Below, piece after piece: positions 53,728 through 63,944 of a DNA stretch of 64,000 bases. Under the pieces are notes generated by a model that was given only the letters and a program-made list of their open reading frames with translations, ran no database searches and was not told the origin of the DNA. The stretch is taken from the NCBI GenBank assembly GCA_963281255.1, contig OY725493.1, forward strand, positions 2,573,857-2,637,856, in the 5' to 3' direction. The DNA is from Aphrocallistes beatrix (taxonomy: Eukaryota; Porifera; Hexactinellida; Sceptrulophora; Aphrocallistidae). Position 1 is the stretch's first letter. Each line of letters opens with the position of its first letter. The translations under genes and the position numbers were made by a program.

Positions 53728-53939
53728 CTCTAAATCATCCGAAAATGGAAATGCAGAGGATGCCGGTTATATTCTTATTTATGCATTAGATACGATAGCG
53801 ACGAATTTTCAGCCATTCCCAATGTTAATGGTCAAAACCCTAGTGACGAAGTTTTAAATGATCTTTAACTCGTTTGGATCAAGAACTAAGTTTGGTATCT
53901 AGATTCGTGAGATTTTCCAAATTCGTCAAATGGTATATA

Positions 53940-54484
53940 TCCTTACTATTAAAACTCGATTATTGTATATTTATATATATATATATATCTATCTGTAACG
54001 AATTGATTGAAGAAACTGCCGGGCGCAGAAGGCTGATTTTTGGCATGTGGGAGTCTTTTGGCTATGGCTCCAGTAAGTTCTGAGCTCAGACGAAAATGTC
54101 GACTCATCATGGAATTATGACGTCATTGTCACATTTTTAAAAGTTAAGCAACACAGTTATTCGGGCATAACTCAGCCATTATAGGAGATAGAAGGCTGAA
54201 ATTTTAATAGAATCTGTATCCTAACACGTCTCACATATGATGCAACTATCAAAAAATGATGACTCATCACTTTGCTATGACGTCATCATTACTCATCAAA
54301 ATTTTAAAAATTGACAAATTTGGTGTTTTTTCGAGTGATATCGATTTTAAAACTAAGATGGACATATTTAGAGATGATATATCCCGTTTAATTAACCAAT
54401 GTCACTTCCAGGCGACCGAAGGGAGCCTCCGGCGGACACGAAGTGTCCGCCAGCCGCGCAGCGCAAGCAAGCGAAGCGCGCTTG
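53940..54484 (+). mobile_element. Helitron-like element, complete copy
   Basis: Same termini as 40210-40794 (TCCTTACT... and ...GCGCGCTTG before T), 545 bp, with the GGCGGACACGAAGTGTCCGC hairpin near the 3' end. The fragment of the related TTTGTTTG family (54490-54660, minus strand) abuts directly. Confidence 0.75.
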
Positions 54485-54485
54485 T

Positions 54486-54665
54486 TGTATAGAAAAGGTG
54501 TGTCCATTTTTTTGCAGAGGTGTGAAAATTTCGCTTAGATCTTCGAACTTAATCGTAGACTCATCATTTGACACCTACATGCCAATTTTCATATATCTAC
54601 GACTCACCAGTTCTTCAATCAATTCGGGCAAACAAAAAAACGCTAGCGTTTTAATATATAAAATG
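54486..54665 (-). mobile_element. Fragment related to the 17030 Helitron-like element
   Basis: The reverse complement has TTTGTTTGCCCGAATTGATT, a GGCATGTAGGTGTCAAATGA block and GCGAAATTTTCACACCTCTG, in the same order as 17060-17220. It covers only the 5' portion and has no tandem repeats. Confidence 0.7.
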
Positions 54666-54669
54666 TATA

Positions 54670-56318
54670 CTGCTTCTTACTTAGTGTTCATTCCTGTTCT
54701 ACGATTGCGTTGCGATTGATCAGCTCTGGAAAGTTTGCATTTAATCAATTAATTTTTGCAATTGATCAACAAATAATTAATTCATGATATAAAATTATAG
54801 GTTTGCAATTGATTTGGGAAGGTTGTAGCTTCAGAAGGGTTCAGAAGGGATCTCATTCATGAGGAGGAATGGAGACAGAAAGGGTTGGGAAGGGAACATA
54901 TTAGTGGGTCAATTACAAACATTAGTTTCCAATTATTTATTGGTTTACAACAGATAGGGTTGCACTGCAGGGGAGGGTTGCACTGAAGGTATGCGCGTTT
55001 AGGATTATTTTGCCTGCTAGAAGAACATTCTAAATTTCAAGAACTTAGTAAGTTACTAAGTTCCAAATTGGGATCTTGAAAATTTATAAACTTTATTTAA
55101 TTAGTGAAAATTCGAACATCATTCTGATATAATTAATCGAATGCTTCGAATATTAATAAATGTCCTTACCACATTAATCAAGTGGTATTACAGGGCTCAG
55201 TTATTAAAGATAAATCGTTGAGTCAATATATTTCTGGCTCGATGAATTAATCAGATGTAAGTTTTTTCTTATAATATCATGATATGACTTTCCTTGCATT
55301 TGATATAGTAACTGGCACCAACAAGAACTACAAGTAATATGTTAAATATCATGACATTACTTTCCTTAGCATTTGATATAGTATTGCTAATTGATAACGT
55401 ACATTAACTAATATGATAAAAGGAATTGTGGAAGAGATATCAAAATTTCTAAATAACAGACTAATTATCTATAACCTCCATATCAGACAGAAAACAACAT
55501 TTTTTATTGAGCTATTGTAATCAAATTTAACTAGAACAATTAGTCGGTCGGCTGATATGGGTGCAGTTCTAAAAGAGCACCAAACGAGCCAAAGGTGTGA
55601 AAATTCGTCTTATTTCACTCGTTAATAAGTAATGCATTATACTCGGAGAGAATAAGTGCAAATTCGTAGCTCCCTCTTATGTTAATTGTAAAGATAAATT
55701 TTGAAAATAAATATACAATTATAAATTCGCAATAGACAAATTAAAGCTCTACCTTCAATATTGAATTTATCAGCAGCAGCTCACGTAGTGTGTTGTGTTT
55801 GATGTCATGCCTGAAATGTATATGTAACTACAAGAGCAATCACAAAACCTAACTATTATGTCTACATAAATGAATAGAAAAACAAGTTCGTTGTTAAAAG
55901 AATTCAAAAAAGAACTCATCAACCTGATACACTTGACCGATGGTCAGGTTGGGGTCACTCAATTAGTCATACAATGAATTGATCTGCTTCCATAGAGTCA
56001 ATTCTCCTAACAATTTGATTCTCTTTAACAGAGAATTGATTCTTAGAAATTGTCAATATGATAGCCTTGAAAAATATAACACTGAGATAGAATGTTAGAG
56101 GAATCCAAATTGGGATGTATGATTATTTTAATTACCTAGTTATTAGCCAATAATTGATACAACTATTAATAATCCACCACCATTATAAAGATCATGTGAA
56201 CACTTACTAACAAATGTAATAACGTAAAATATCAAAGGACAAACAACATCATTCTACAGTAATCAGACAATTCTTCCTAGCAACTCAAAATACTCATCAG
56301 AAACATGAATGTTAGCGC
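54670..56318. other. Intergenic region downstream of PIWI
   Basis: AT-rich, no gene or RNA supported. A short direct duplication (GACTTTCCTTGCATTTGATA and a near copy) occurs at about 55285 and 55360. Confidence 0.35.
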
Positions 56319-59288
56319 TTACAAGAAGAATAAGCGGTCAGACAAATCTAAATTGGGTGCTTTATGAAGGCTCTGCCCAACTAGAAATGCTAACTTGTGG
56401 GCATATTGACACGGAGCAGGTACGCGAACAGTCCCAGGCCAGTTGTAGTACAAATGAGTCAGCTTGTACGCCAATCGCTGCATGTGATCCGGCTTCAGTC
56501 CTGAGGTGTCGTGGACGACGTTGTAATGAGTCGGCGTCACTGTCCCCTGCCTCACGTGCTGACTCACTAGGAAGAAGTCGTACCAGCCCATGCGAGTGAT
56601 GGTGTGGTCAACCACAGTTCCAGGAGGGGGGTTGTCGGGAATGCCGTCTTTCTGGAGGAAAATTCTGGTGTTTATTCGCTTCTGCACAACCACAGTGGCA
56701 AATTTCGGACTGTAATCTGCGAAATCCTCGAAGCAGGAAACTAACTGGGGAACTTCGTAATCAGCTACAGTCCCCATCTGCCCATCCCCGACCCCATCCC
56801 GATACACGATGATCCTCTCAGGAAGACAGCTGTTGAGTTCGTGATACTTCCGCAGAGCTCCACTGAAACATACTTTAAGTTTGTCTACTATCTCCTGCCC
56901 CGACGTATGGAGAGTGACTCGGGAGTACCAGCGAGTGCACAATTGGTTTGTTGAAGAAACGAAAGCTCCAATAGAACGTTTTCCATGTGCGGTGTCATGG
57001 TACACGTCAATACCAATAACCATCAGGTTCTTGAGAGGAATGTCCAAGGCCCACAGCTCCCCTCCCAGCTTGCAGTTGATCTGTAGCGCTATCTTCTGAG
57101 TAACACTTCTCAACTTCCCCTGGTTTGAAATAGTTCTCGCGTTGATAGCCTGTGAAGGAATGGGCATCTCGATGCAACACAATTTCTTCACAGCGCTATA
57201 GCGATCGTCTCGTTGCGTGGGAAATATCGTCACAACAAGTTGTAGCGTGGGTTGCAAGTTATCTCGAATTGTTTTGAGATAACTCTCAGTGCGATCATCA
57301 TTCAGCTCCACCGCTTTCGGCTCTGAAACGCTGATGCCCATGGCAGGACACACCCGAGTCATCATAGTGTAGAAGTCATAAGCCTTTTGACTATCGCGCT
57401 TAGTGAATACGAGAAGCCATTCCCCCAACTGCACCGGAGAAATCACGTGTTCCTTCGTTATGTCGCGGCCCCAGTCTGCTTCTTGTCCAGCAAATACGGA
57501 AGTGTTTTTGAAGCTTATTTTTTCTATGGGGAGCACCCTGGCATCCAGGTCGATCATGTGGTTCTCCAGCTCCAGACCCCACTTTTCGAGTTCGTGCTTG
57601 GCGTCTGGTGTACCATTCACGTTAGTGACGAACTTCTCTAACGCCTTGACCCTGTCCTTCGCACTGAGTCGGGTATAAATAGCCACGTCTTTCATCACCT
57701 TGAAGTCAGATCTGGCAGTCTCGGTGAGACCTGTCATGTAGCAGAGCTCTGGCACCAGACAGATAATGTGCTCCACCTGCTCTCCAACGGCCTGTCCGGG
57801 CTGAGGGGGGGCACGCCTCTTCTTCATCCGATGGATGAGCAGTGGCTGCTGCTTATCCTCGATCTGAATTTGGTATTGCTTCTTATAATAATCCTCAAAG
57901 GAGATCTTCTCTCCGGTCTGGGAGCTCTCGAATGTACTCTCCGGGTTCATGGTCCACTCTATGTCGTCCACTCGGTAGGTCTTGTTGTTGTAGCGGGTGA
58001 GCACGATCATGCCCACCAACTGCTTCATGACCTGCTCCTGGAAGTTCTGGAACTGCTGGTGGTACATGTCGTAGAGATAGTCCAGCGCAGAATCAGTCCT
58101 GAGCAGCTTGTGCGACACATCCAGCATGAGCAGCAGCTTGTCCTCGTAGGGGTGGATGGAAGTGATGTAGCCGGGCCACAGCTCCAGCTTGTGCTGCGGG
58201 ATGTTGATGGGGTGCACAGGGTCGTAGTAGTGCCTGCCCACCTGTCTCAGCTGCAGCTGCCTCATCACGCGGCGGAATATAACATTGAATAGCTGCACGC
58301 AGTCTTTGGCCTGCAGCTGGCGTATCATCTCTATCTTCACCTTGATAGCGGCGCCATCAGTGGGACGCTCTGATTCCAACTCCAGAATGCCCTCGGTTAT
58401 AATTTTAGGCGAGTAGAGAGTTGTCCCGTCGAAGGCCCGCGTCTCTCCAATCACTTCTCTGTGCATGTTGAGCAGCTTGTAACGCATATTTTTGCTATCT
58501 ATCTCGGGAGAGAAGCTCACGATGAAGTGGTAGACTCCGCCAGTTGTGGATTTCACTCGAATATAGTTGGCGGTCATCTTGGTAAGAGTGCCAACCGTAC
58601 CGATAGAAGAGATCTCCTGGGTCGTTCGCAGTCCGGCAAAAGGTTTACGGGTTGGGTGGGAAGTGTGAGACTGGGGTCTATCGGTTTGTGAGGGACTGCT
58701 GTCGCTGTGAGAAGCAGGCTTGCCGCTGGTGGGGGCCGAGGGTGAAGAACTGGCCTGGAAAGTGGGAGAGAGCAGCTGAGAACCAGTAGAGACAGAGAGC
58801 GTTCCGAACCCAGAACTCGGTGTGTCTACCGGAACGACTGGAGGCTGTTCAATCGAAAGTCTGGAAAAGGAATCGGCAGCCGAAGAGGCAGAAGTCATTT
58901 GTAGAACCCCCCTTCCGAACCCAGGAGCAGTCACGCCTTGCGCTCCAGTGGAGGCGGGGGGCTGCAGCCCGGGAGGATGGGCTGGAGACGGATAGGCGAA
59001 CTGCGCCTGAGGAGCTACCGGGGGCAGCATCTGCCCTGGGGGCGCGGACTGAGGAGGATAGCCGGACTGGTAGGCCTGAGAGGAGACTGGGAGTCCGGGC
59101 TGCATCTGAACTTGTCCATGCGGTGCAGCCTGGGGAGTGGCATATTGTCCCGGGATGCCCGCTTCGGGTGGAGGAGGCCCTTGAGCTATTTCACCAGGAC
59201 GCCTCAATTGAGTCTCTGCGGCTCTGAGCAAAGCTTCGCCTCTCCCACCCCTTCCAAACCCTTGGAAGCCTCTCCCATTCTGACTCAT
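56319..59288 (-). CDS. piwi: PIWI-clade Argonaute with intact slicer residues, single exon
   Basis: The 989-residue protein matches animal PIWI proteins (PIWIL1 type), which bind piRNAs and silence transposons. The first 225 residues are low-complexity, rich in Pro, Gln, Ser and Gly. They start with RG motifs (NGRGFQGFGRGGRGEA) of the kind methylated for Tudor-protein binding. N domain about 225-380, PAZ about 385-500 (KLLLMLDVSHKLLRTDS, YNNKTYRVDDIEW), MID about 660-745 with the 5'-phosphate pocket region (MPIPSQAINARTI, QKIALQINCKLGG), PIWI about 750-989. Slicer tetrad DEDH appears complete: Asp761 (GIDVYHD), Glu799 (SGQEIVDKL), Asp831 (YRDGVGDGQ) and His964 (PCQYAHKLAF). The C terminus RLFFL is typical. 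The reading frame is uninterrupted, whereas most animal piwi genes have many introns. Confidence 0.97.
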   Translation of the reverse strand: MSQNGRGFQGFGRGGRGEALLRAAETQLRRPGEIAQGPPPPEAGIPGQYATPQAAPHGQVQMQPGLPVSSQAYQSGYPPQSAPPGQMLPPVAPQAQFAYPSPAHPPGLQPPASTGAQGVTAPGFGRGVLQMTSASSAADSFSRLSIEQPPVVPVDTPSSGFGTLSVSTGSQLLSPTFQASSSPSAPTSGKPASHSDSSPSQTDRPQSHTSHPTRKPFAGLRTTQEISSIGTVGTLTKMTANYIRVKSTTGGVYHFIVSFSPEIDSKNMRYKLLNMHREVIGETRAFDGTTLYSPKIITEGILELESERPTDGAAIKVKIEMIRQLQAKDCVQLFNVIFRRVMRQLQLRQVGRHYYDPVHPINIPQHKLELWPGYITSIHPYEDKLLLMLDVSHKLLRTDSALDYLYDMYHQQFQNFQEQVMKQLVGMIVLTRYNNKTYRVDDIEWTMNPESTFESSQTGEKISFEDYYKKQYQIQIEDKQQPLLIHRMKKRRAPPQPGQAVGEQVEHIICLVPELCYMTGLTETARSDFKVMKDVAIYTRLSAKDRVKALEKFVTNVNGTPDAKHELEKWGLELENHMIDLDARVLPIEKISFKNTSVFAGQEADWGRDITKEHVISPVQLGEWLLVFTKRDSQKAYDFYTMMTRVCPAMGISVSEPKAVELNDDRTESYLKTIRDNLQPTLQLVVTIFPTQRDDRYSAVKKLCCIEMPIPSQAINARTISNQGKLRSVTQKIALQINCKLGGELWALDIPLKNLMVIGIDVYHDTAHGKRSIGAFVSSTNQLCTRWYSRVTLHTSGQEIVDKLKVCFSGALRKYHELNSCLPERIIVYRDGVGDGQMGTVADYEVPQLVSCFEDFADYSPKFATVVVQKRINTRIFLQKDGIPDNPPPGTVVDHTITRMGWYDFFLVSQHVRQGTVTPTHYNVVHDTSGLKPDHMQRLAYKLTHLYYNWPGTVRVPAPCQYAHKLAFLVGQSLHKAPNLDLSDRLFFL

Positions 59289-59289
59289 T

Positions 59290-59710
59290 GAAAGTTCAAG
59301 ACTATGAATGTAGAAAAACTTTAATAACGTTGGAATAAAAATTATAGAATAATTAATTTAGGAAGTATAAACACTGTAGTATGGAGTATTGTGTAATTAT
59401 CTCATTTATATACTTATCAATGAATCTAAATATAGAATAAATCATCATTACAGCATTGGTATGCCTATTTATATGACGCATACTGGCTTCCTATTGTGAT
59501 GTATACTAACGAACCAGGGACTTAGAATTTTGATAGCCGCCATCATATCTTCAAATTAGTGAATATATTGTAATGACGTCGGAAGTTCATAAAAAGTGGG
59601 TAAGGCCATTGCCATTATGTTAATCAAAAGTGATAATGCTCATCCTCCTTATTGCCCAAAGAACGAATACAGTGTAGAAAACAGTGGTAATGCCAAGCTA
59701 TGGCCTTACC
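59290..59710. other. Upstream region of PIWI
   Basis: Promoter-containing AT-rich DNA; I see no convincing TATA box or other motif. Confidence 0.35.
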
Positions 59711-59714
59711 CAAA

Positions 59715-60545
59715 GGTGGGCACAGTTAATCGAAATGTTAACTTCGTTAATCGTTAATCCGTTAACCAAAAAGTTAACTTCGTTAATTCGTTAAGAATGT
59801 AACGGAAGTTAACGATAAACCGTTAACGTTAAATTATATATTACAGACAACAGCAAAATCAGTTTTTACAAAATAAAAACACCTAAAAAGTGGCAAAACT
59901 ATAAAGTGAGCCTTTATTGTTGTTGTTTTTTAGCTAAAATATCTCCTAACACAACTTTGATATGGTGTATTTTGCGAATAATGAGGGAGATAGTTTAAGG
60001 GATCTTAGAAGGGCATACTTACCAACCAACCAGGAATCACTAGACTGTCCAGGGACTTTTTAGCCAAATCTAGGGATTTAGAGTCAATTTATGTGGTCAT
60101 TGATATAAGCATAATCTATTGCAAACATGTCAAAATATTGATTTTAACGACTAAAATAGTAATAATTATTATATCAAGGAATTTTAATCCAGGGAAATCA
60201 TTTAAAATCCAGGAATTTCACTCCTAGAGTCCAAGTAAATTGTCGAAATGGGTTAGTAAGTATGGAAGGGCAACATGATTTTATTGAAAAAATTCCATGA
60301 AACGCATGTTGCCCTTCATGAAAATCAACATGTTGAGGTTTTCATCAGACAGAAATGATCTCTTGTCCTTCAAGATGCCCTTCATATTTGTGTTAACGGA
60401 CTTGTAACGGAAGTTATAAAATGTAACGGAAGTTAATTAGTCCGTTAATGATTTTAAAGTTAACTTAAAAGTTAAATCGTTAATGAAAAATTTAACTTCG
60501 TTAATTAACGATTAACGGATTAACGGTTTAGTGCCCAGCTCTGGG
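59715..60545. mobile_element. GTTAAC-rich element with GGGCAC termini
   Basis: The left end reads GGTGGGCACAGTTAATCG and the right end CGGTTTAGTGCCCAGCTCTG, imperfect inverted termini of hAT-like character. Each subterminal region (59730-59840 and 60395-60530) is packed with GTTAAC, AACGTTAA and CTTCGTTAAT motifs in both orientations. The interior is unique and contains a CATGTTGCCCTTC inverted pair at about 60270-60320. There is no coding sequence. Confidence 0.6.
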
Positions 60546-60549
60546 CCCT

Positions 60550-61300
60550 TACCAGCCGCACCGCTTTCTACGGACATGTATTGTATGCATCTATTGTAGA
60601 CAATGGGAAGCATAATGAGAGGCGGATATAGTAATCGCTCCAAATATAATTGTACCTTGATATTATACATACTAGCTGAAGCGTTGATTGTGGTAATTCC
60701 AGTAATTCCAGTTTGGAGTGCAGGAATTGTAAGTATAATATCTTGTGGTGACAAACAATGTTTTTAGGTTCAAATTATTCACATTTTGTTATCGCACAAG
60801 TCCTAGACTCTTCTACATACGTAGGTACTATTTAAAATCACCAGTTTGCAATAATAATTTTGCATGTCTTAATTAATGCATACAAATGAACTCCGGCCAA
60901 CACAAACACAAAAAGACGGAAACCCTAAGTAAACTATTGAAATATAATCTCTACCATTATTTTGAAAATTCGAAATAACTTGTACTTAGGGTATTCAATA
61001 AATTCCCATTTTTTATCTGTATTTCAAAGGTATAAAAATAATGTATTTTCGATTCCTTATTTGTATAAGTTCCAGGACCCGAGATTGAACGAACCTTAGA
61101 CGTTTATTTTGAATCGATTCTGAAAATATTTTTTTGATAAATTTCAAAAAAATCCCACTAATTTCGGCGATTTTCTGCTTTTGGCAAGGGGTATCTCATA
61201 ATCCATGGGTTTTAAATATAATATTATCAAGGTATAGAAAAGTGCTGTTCCTGCAGTTTTTAATCACTAAAGCTAAGCTCTAACAGTTATTGTTTTAAAG
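60550..61300. other. Intergenic region, nothing recognised
   Basis: AT-rich with no supported gene, RNA or repeat. Confidence 0.3.
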
Positions 61301-61303
61301 TTA

Positions 61304-61990
61304 TCCTTACTATTAAAACTCGATTAATGTGTATATATATATTAGGGTGCTCCAAGAAATTCCAAAGTTTGAATCTTATGATGCACACTCTTCAAATAGT
61401 TTACCTTCATCACCAAGTATCCACAATAAAATTTTCATGCAATTTGGAGATGGTTTAGTGGTCGCGCAAGGTAGCCTCCCCCTCGTGCTAATTTAAAATG
61501 GGATATGTCCGGGTTGAGGCCAGAAGTTGTAAAAAGCGTACTTACATTTGGGATTTTTCTATTTATAGTAGTAACCCCAAATTTGTCAAAAACCCAAAAC
61601 CGGTTTCGAGATATTAGTGAAAACAGTTGGGACCATTAATAATTTCAAGTATGAAGGCTGGTCCCAACTGTTTTCACCAATATCTCGGAATCGGTAGATT
61701 TTAGGTTATTAAAATGTATTATTAGCTGATATAAAACCACCCTCAAATATCACAAAAATCAAGCTACTAGTATATTTAAATGTCAGAAGTATGCTTTTTA
61801 CAACTTCTGGCCTCAACCCGGACATATCCAATTATAAATTAGCACGAGGGGGAGGCTACCTTGCGCGACCACTAAACCAACTACAAATTGCATGAAAATT
61901 TTATTGTGGATACTTGGTGATGAAGGTAAACTATTTGAAGAGTGTGCATCATAAGACTCAAACTTTGGCATTTTTTGGAGCACCCTAATA

Positions 61991-62025
<35 letters not shown>

Positions 62026-62474
62026 GTAACGAATTGATTGAAGAAATTGCAGGGCATAGAAAGCTAATTTTTGGCATGTGGGAGTCTTTTGGCTATGGCT
62101 CCAGTAAGTTCTGAGCTCAGAGCAAAATTGTCACATTTTTAAAAGTTAAGCAATACAGTTATTCGAGCATAACTCAGCTATTATAGGAGATAGAAGGCTG
62201 ATCTGTATACTAACATACCTCACATATGATGCAACTATCATCAAAAAATGATGACTCATCACTTTGTTATGACGTCATCATTACTCATCAAAATTTTAAA
62301 AATTGACAAATTTGGTGATTTTTCGAGTGATATCGATTATCACAGTAGGACAGACATATTTAGAGATGTTATCTCCCTTATAATTAACCAAAGTGACCCA
62401 GGCGACCGAAGGGAGCCTCCAGCGGACACAAAGTGTCCGCCAGCCGCGCAGCGCAAGCAAACGAAGCGCGCTTG
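61304..62474 (+). mobile_element. Helitron-like element carrying a foldback insertion
   Basis: Starts TCCTTACTATTAAAACTCGA and ends GCGAAGCGCGCTTG, with a 645-bp foldback element in its TA microsatellite. Without that insertion it would be about 525 bp, the normal size. The next copy begins at the very next base (62475). Confidence 0.75.
61345..61990. mobile_element. Near-perfect long hairpin (foldback) element
   Basis: Ends TTAGGGTGCTCCAAGAAATT and the inverse ...TTTTTTGGAGCACCCTAA. The two arms are each about 300 bp and match over almost their full length, including TAGCCTCCCCCTCGTGCTAA / TTAGCACGAGGGGGAGGCTA and GACATATCC / GGATATGTC. The loop is near 61650. It sits in the TA run of a Helitron-like copy; flanks TATAT fit a TA-type duplication. 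It has no coding capacity. Confidence 0.88.
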
Positions 62475-62991
62475 TCCTTACTATTAAAACTCGATTAATG
62501 TTTGTATATATATATATCTGTAACGAATTGATTGAAAAAACTGTCAGGCTCAGAAAGCTGATTTTTGGAATGTGAGAGTCTTTTGGCTATGTCTCCACTA
62601 AGTTCTGAGCTCAGACGAAAATGTCGACTCATCATGGAATTATGACGTCATTGTCACATTTTAAAAAGTTAAGCAATACAGTTATTCGAGCATAACTCAG
62701 CCATTATAGGAGATAGAAGGCTGAAATTTTAATAGAATATGTATACTAACATATCTCACATATGATGCAACTATCATCAAAAAATGATGACTCATCACTT
62801 TATGACGTCATCATTACTCATCAAAATTTTAAAAATTGATAAATTTGGTGATTTTTCGTGCGATATAGATTGTAACAGTAGGACAGACGTGTTTAGAGAT
62901 GTTATCTCCTTACCCCAGGCGATCGAAGGGAGCTTCCGGCGGACACAAAGTGTCCGCCAGCCGCGCAGCGCAAGCAAGCGAAGCGCGCTTG
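62475..62991 (+). mobile_element. Helitron-like element, tandem copy 2
   Basis: Begins TCCTTACTATTAAAACTCGA immediately after the CTTG of the previous copy and ends CTTG at 62991, 517 bp. The GGCGGACACAAAGTGTCCGC hairpin is present. The exact head-to-tail junction defines both termini of the family. Confidence 0.78.
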
Positions 62992-63206
62992 TATATATAT
63001 CTATATATATCTGTAACGAATTGATTGAAGAAACTGTCAGACCCAGAAAGCTGATTATTGGCATGTGGGAGTCTTTTGGCTATGGCTCCAGTAAGTTCTG
63101 AGCTCAGACGAAAATGTCGACTCATCATGGAATTATGACGTCATCGTCACATTTTTAAAAGTTAAGCAATACAGTTATTCGAGCTTAACTCAGCCATTAT
63201 AGGAGA
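62992..63206 (+). mobile_element. Helitron-like element, copy 3, 5'- and 3'-truncated
   Basis: After a TA run it starts at TGTAACGAATTGATTGAAGA without the TCCTTACT head. It stops at 63206 where a minus-strand copy is inserted. Confidence 0.68.
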
Positions 63207-63345
63207 CAAGCGCGCTTCGCTTGTTTGCGATGCGCGGCTGGCGGACACAAAGTGTCCGCCGGAGGCGTCCTTTGGGCGCCTGTGGTCACCATTGATTAAT
63301 TATAAGGGAGATTACATCTCTAAATACGTCTGTCCTACGTCCTAT
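63207..63345 (-). mobile_element. Helitron-like 3' fragment, minus strand
   Basis: Begins CAAGCGCGCTTCGCTTG, the reverse complement of the family 3' end, with the hairpin GGCGGACACAAAGTGTCCGC at 63240. It is joined inside copy 3 and lacks its 5' half. Another isolated 3' end (GCAAGCGAAGCGCGCTTG) lies at about 63479-63496. Confidence 0.65.
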
Positions 63346-63349
63346 TTCC

Positions 63350-63940
63350 AAATTTCAAACTTAGAATGCCCTAAAATGAGTATTTCCCGATGTATTCCGA
63401 TATTCACATTTCATGTTCCTTCGAGTCACTTCCTGGAGCTGCACTATCGGTCTGTCGACCGACATTTTGCAAGCGCATGCAAGCGAAGCGCGCTTGTGGT
63501 ATTAAAAATAAAATTGGTAAAAAAAATGTGAAATCGTGGAATAAGATCATTACTAAGATTAAATATCTAAGAACCAATGTGAATAAGTAAACGGGAGGTG
63601 TTCAGTTGAATATCCTGTGATAAAAATATATTATACCACTTAGAGTGGATTATACTCAATTTTCGCCACTTAAAAAGTGGGACAAAAGTGGCAGTTCTTG
63701 CCATTACACTTTAATTAACGGTAATGTCATTGTTAATACCTGTATTTATTCGGTATCAAAAATGTACTTAATTTATATTTCATTGTTAGATAGACAATGT
63801 ACGGTTGCTTTAGTTTTAAATTATGGAGAAATGTTTAAAAGTTACCCATACGTATAGGCTACAAAATACAACATCTCGATATAAGACACTATTAGCTGGA
63901 AATATATTTCAGCTCCACTGCCATCTATACTTAGCCACCA
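63350..63940. other. AT-rich sequence near the window end
   Basis: No gene recognised. A short frame at 63645-63857 has no known motif. Confidence 0.3.
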
Positions 63941-63944
63941 CATA

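Noticed and set aside
54399..54719. 106-codon frame PGDRREPPADTKCPPAAQRKQ and its relatives at 62248-62487 and 62784-63101
   Set aside because: The recurring peptide is the translation of the Helitron-like 3' hairpin region, present in each copy and on either strand.
57768..58292. 174-codon plus-strand frame opposite PIWI, rich in Leu, Val and His
   Set aside because: It mirrors the PIWI codons on the other strand and has no recognisable motif; several other such shadows cover the same gene.
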